From NCBI GenBank assembly GCA_001790315.1, contig MGCE01000055.1:1-7031 (forward strand): 7,031 bases of DNA. Reading direction: 5' to 3'. The stretch is from Candidatus Rokubacteria bacterium RIFCSPLOWO2_02_FULL_72_37 (GTDB lineage Bacteria; Methylomirabilota; Methylomirabilia; Rokubacteriales; CSP1-6). The position numbers and the translations under genes are program-made. Under the pieces are notes generated by a model. The model was given only the letters and a program-made list of their open reading frames with translations, was not told the DNA's origin and ran no database searches. Below, piece after piece: positions 5,596-7,031 of the stretch (positions are counted from its first letter, which is position 1; the number at the start of each line of letters is the position of its first letter).

Positions 5596-6783
5596 TCAGC
5601 GCGACTTTCCGGCCGACTGGAGCCACGAGACGAGGTCCGCCATCTCCTCGGGGCGGAACTCCGGCCACCCGCCCTTCCCGCCCGGACCCGGCGAGGGCAC
5701 CACCGCATGGTTCCACAGCGCCGTGATCACGGCCGCCGGCGATTCGAGGCCTTTCACCTTGGTGAGGTCGTCGGCCACCTTCACGCGGCCCCGGGACGCG
5801 CCGTGGCAGCGCAGGCACCCCTTGTTGTTCGCCAGCGTCTTGCCCTTGCCCGCGTCGCCGGGCTCGGCGAAGTAGCCGACGGCGTAGAGGTACGCGACGA
5901 TGTCCGCCATCTCCTCGGGCCGGAGCTCCGGGATCGCGATGCCCCGCGCTTTCATCGCCGTCACCATGGCCGGCGCCTTGTTCCACATGGCCGCCGAGAA
6001 CTCGAGGAGGCTGCGGCGCACGCCACGCTCGACGAGGTCGGGGCCCACCCGCCCGCCCTCGCCGCCCACCCTGTGACAGGCGATGCAGCGCTTGTCGGTG
6101 AAGAGGCGGCGTCCTGTGTCGGCGCGCCCGGGCAGGACGTAGACCGGACCTTCTCCCGGGCCGGCGGAGGCGGGCACAAGATAGGCCAGGAGGTCGTGCA
6201 GCTCGGGGCCGATGAAGGCGGGCCGCTCGATGCCCTGGCTCTTCATCGCCTCCATCATCTGCGGCCCATGGTTCCAGAGCGCCGCGGCGACGAAGAGCGG
6301 CGAGCCGAACTGCTTGAAGAAGTCCAGGTTCGGACCGACCACGCCCCCGGAGCCACTGACCTGGTGGCAGGTGATGCAGCGCTTCTCGGCGAAGTACCGC
6401 GCCCCGACCTCCGGGTTGCCGGGCGCGTCGAAGTAGTTGAGGGTGTACAGGAACCCGATCAGATCCGCGGTCTCCTGCATCTTGAGCTGGGGACGGGTCA
6501 CGCCCTGCTGCGCCATCTGCTCCACCATCCGCGGCAGGTGATTCCACATGGCGGAGGCGAGGTCGTAGAACGAGCGCGATCGCGCGATGCGGCCCAGGTC
6601 GGGCCCCACGGTGCCGCCGACGCCGTTCACGGCGTGACACTTGGCACACCCTTTGGTGCCGAAGACGCGCGAGCCCGCCAGAGGGTTCTGGCTCGGGCCG
6701 AAGACGGGCTGGGCCCACGCCCAGTCTCCGGGCCACAGCACCAGCGCGAAGACAACGACACTCCACTTTACGGGGCTATTCAT
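5596..6783 (-). CDS. Periplasmic tetrahaem c-type cytochrome built of four tandem haem units
   Basis: A 395-residue exported cytochrome with a signal peptide at residues 1-25 (cleavage near AWAQ). Four CXXCH motifs at 46-50, 136-140, 233-237 and 323-327 each open a repeat of 90-97 residues. Each unit has a K-x-C-x-x-CH site, a G-P-[DN]-L segment (absent or altered in unit 4), a [ML]WN[HK] motif and an E-[MT/L]-x-D-L helix. Units 1-3 carry P-x-M-x-x-x-M after the tryptophan motif (MVEQM, MMEAM, MVTAM), giving candidate methionine ligands. Unit 4 replaces this with a proline/glycine-rich stretch, so its haem is probably ligated differently. The repeat matches both units of the dihaem gene at 2151-2801. 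Start ATG at 6783 has GGAAGGGGG six bases upstream. It follows a monohaem cytochrome gene by 34 bases on the same strand and converges on the NrfD operon. Probably a soluble electron store or wire; partner not known. Confidence 0.92.
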   Translation of the reverse strand: MNSPVKWSVVVFALVLWPGDWAWAQPVFGPSQNPLAGSRVFGTKGCAKCHAVNGVGGTVGPDLGRIARSRSFYDLASAMWNHLPRMVEQMAQQGVTRPQLKMQETADLIGFLYTLNYFDAPGNPEVGARYFAEKRCITCHQVSGSGGVVGPNLDFFKQFGSPLFVAAALWNHGPQMMEAMKSQGIERPAFIGPELHDLLAYLVPASAGPGEGPVYVLPGRADTGRRLFTDKRCIACHRVGGEGGRVGPDLVERGVRRSLLEFSAAMWNKAPAMVTAMKARGIAIPELRPEEMADIVAYLYAVGYFAEPGDAGKGKTLANNKGCLRCHGASRGRVKVADDLTKVKGLESPAAVITALWNHAVVPSPGPGGKGGWPEFRPEEMADLVSWLQSAGKSR

Positions 6784-6817
6784 GGGCGACCCCCTTCCGG
6801 TGGGCTGCCGACCAGCA

Positions 6818-7031
6818 TCACGGACCGGCGAGTTCCTTCACGAAGTGAACCACTGCTTCCAGCTCGCCCTTGCTGAGACTCTTCTGGAAGCTCGGCATCG
6901 GTTTCTTGCCCTCGGAGACTAGTTTCAGCAGCTCCGCGTCGGTCTTCCCGGCCGCCTCGGCCAGCGGCGGGATCTTGACCTTGAGCATCTTCTCGATCTT
7001 GGCGTTGCCCTTGCCGTCGGCGCCGTGGCAC
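6818..7031 (-). CDS. Monohaem class I cytochrome c, C-terminal part (N-terminus beyond window)
   Basis: Only the last 70 residues are visible. The first two, CH, are the end of a CXXCH haem motif cut by the right edge, followed by GADGKGN, the usual sequence after the haem site in small class I cytochromes (cytochrome c553/c6 and CcoP-like, Cytochrome_CBB3 family). KKPMPSF about 45 residues later holds the expected methionine axial ligand, and a terminal helix (LEAVVHFVKELAG) closes the fold. It ends at TGA 6820-6818 and lies 34 bases upstream of the tetrahaem gene on the same strand, so the two are probably co-transcribed and may exchange electrons. A competing frame over the same bases is arginine-rich and meaningless. 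The size of the missing part is unknown; it could be a small protein of about 100 residues or the tail of a larger one. Confidence 0.88.
   Translation of the reverse strand, partial: CHGADGKGNAKIEKMLKVKIPPLAEAAGKTDAELLKLVSEGKKPMPSFQKSLSKGELEAVVHFVKELAGP

Noticed and set aside
4230..5726. 498-codon plus-strand frame over the NrfD gene
   Set aside because: It lacks hydrophobic helices, whereas the 4354-5562 frame has about nine and NrfD-type motifs with a ribosome site and ATGA overlap.
5510..6876. Long open frames on both strands over the tetrahaem cytochrome
   Set aside because: Only the 5596-6783 minus frame shows a signal peptide and four aligned haem repeats; the others are GC-rich shadows.
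1..7031. tRNA, rRNA, CRISPR array, insertion sequence or integration site
   Set aside because: No cloverleaf, spaced direct repeats, transposase-like frame or terminal inverted repeats were seen.

Overview
The window is a GC-rich bacterial segment dense in c-type cytochromes. Five cytochrome genes carry about 25 CXXCH haem sites, and with them sit a ferredoxin-like iron-sulphur protein, an NrfD-type quinone-interacting membrane protein and a vitamin K epoxide reductase (VKOR)-thioredoxin fusion. The gene types suggest an anaerobic or facultative respirer from a lineage such as Methylomirabilota/Rokubacteria, Desulfobacterota or similar. That placement is a guess from composition and gene content. 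UGA is an ordinary stop codon here: five of the seven genes end with it.

Layout. (1) 1-948, minus strand: a decahaem DmsE/MtrA-type cytochrome, cut by the left edge just before its C-terminus. (2) 1050-1946, minus strand, upstream of it: an integral-membrane VKOR with a C-terminal thioredoxin domain. The reading frame has an in-frame UGA exactly where the first cysteine of the thioredoxin CPxC site should be. The frame stays open and homologous for 73 more codons to a UAG, and a compact hairpin with a GGUUC loop lies 25 nt after the UGA. This is best read as a selenoprotein with a bacterial SECIS element. (3) 1947-2150: divergent promoter region. (4) 2151-5562, plus strand: a tightly packed operon of dihaem cytochrome, octahaem membrane-anchored cytochrome, four-cluster [4Fe-4S] protein and NrfD-like protein. 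The last three are joined by ATGA overlaps. (5) A 22-base perfect palindrome separates this operon from the convergent minus-strand pair: (6) a tetrahaem cytochrome at 5596-6783, preceded by (7) a monohaem class I cytochrome c cut by the right edge.

Likely working model (inference). The NrfD protein exchanges electrons with the quinone pool and passes them through the iron-sulphur protein to the octahaem cytochrome. The small dihaem, tetrahaem and monohaem cytochromes act as periplasmic carriers. The decahaem protein would take electrons to or from the outer membrane, probably with an MtrB/PioB-type porin encoded just past the left edge. No terminal reductase or oxidase catalytic subunit is visible. 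The VKOR fusion would make disulphides in the same periplasm where the CXXCH cysteines must be kept reduced for haem attachment.

The most notable item is the apparent selenocysteine in the VKOR-thioredoxin protein, which ordinary gene calling would truncate at position 1272. The second is a family of six related ~90-residue haem repeats spread over the dihaem and tetrahaem genes on opposite strands.
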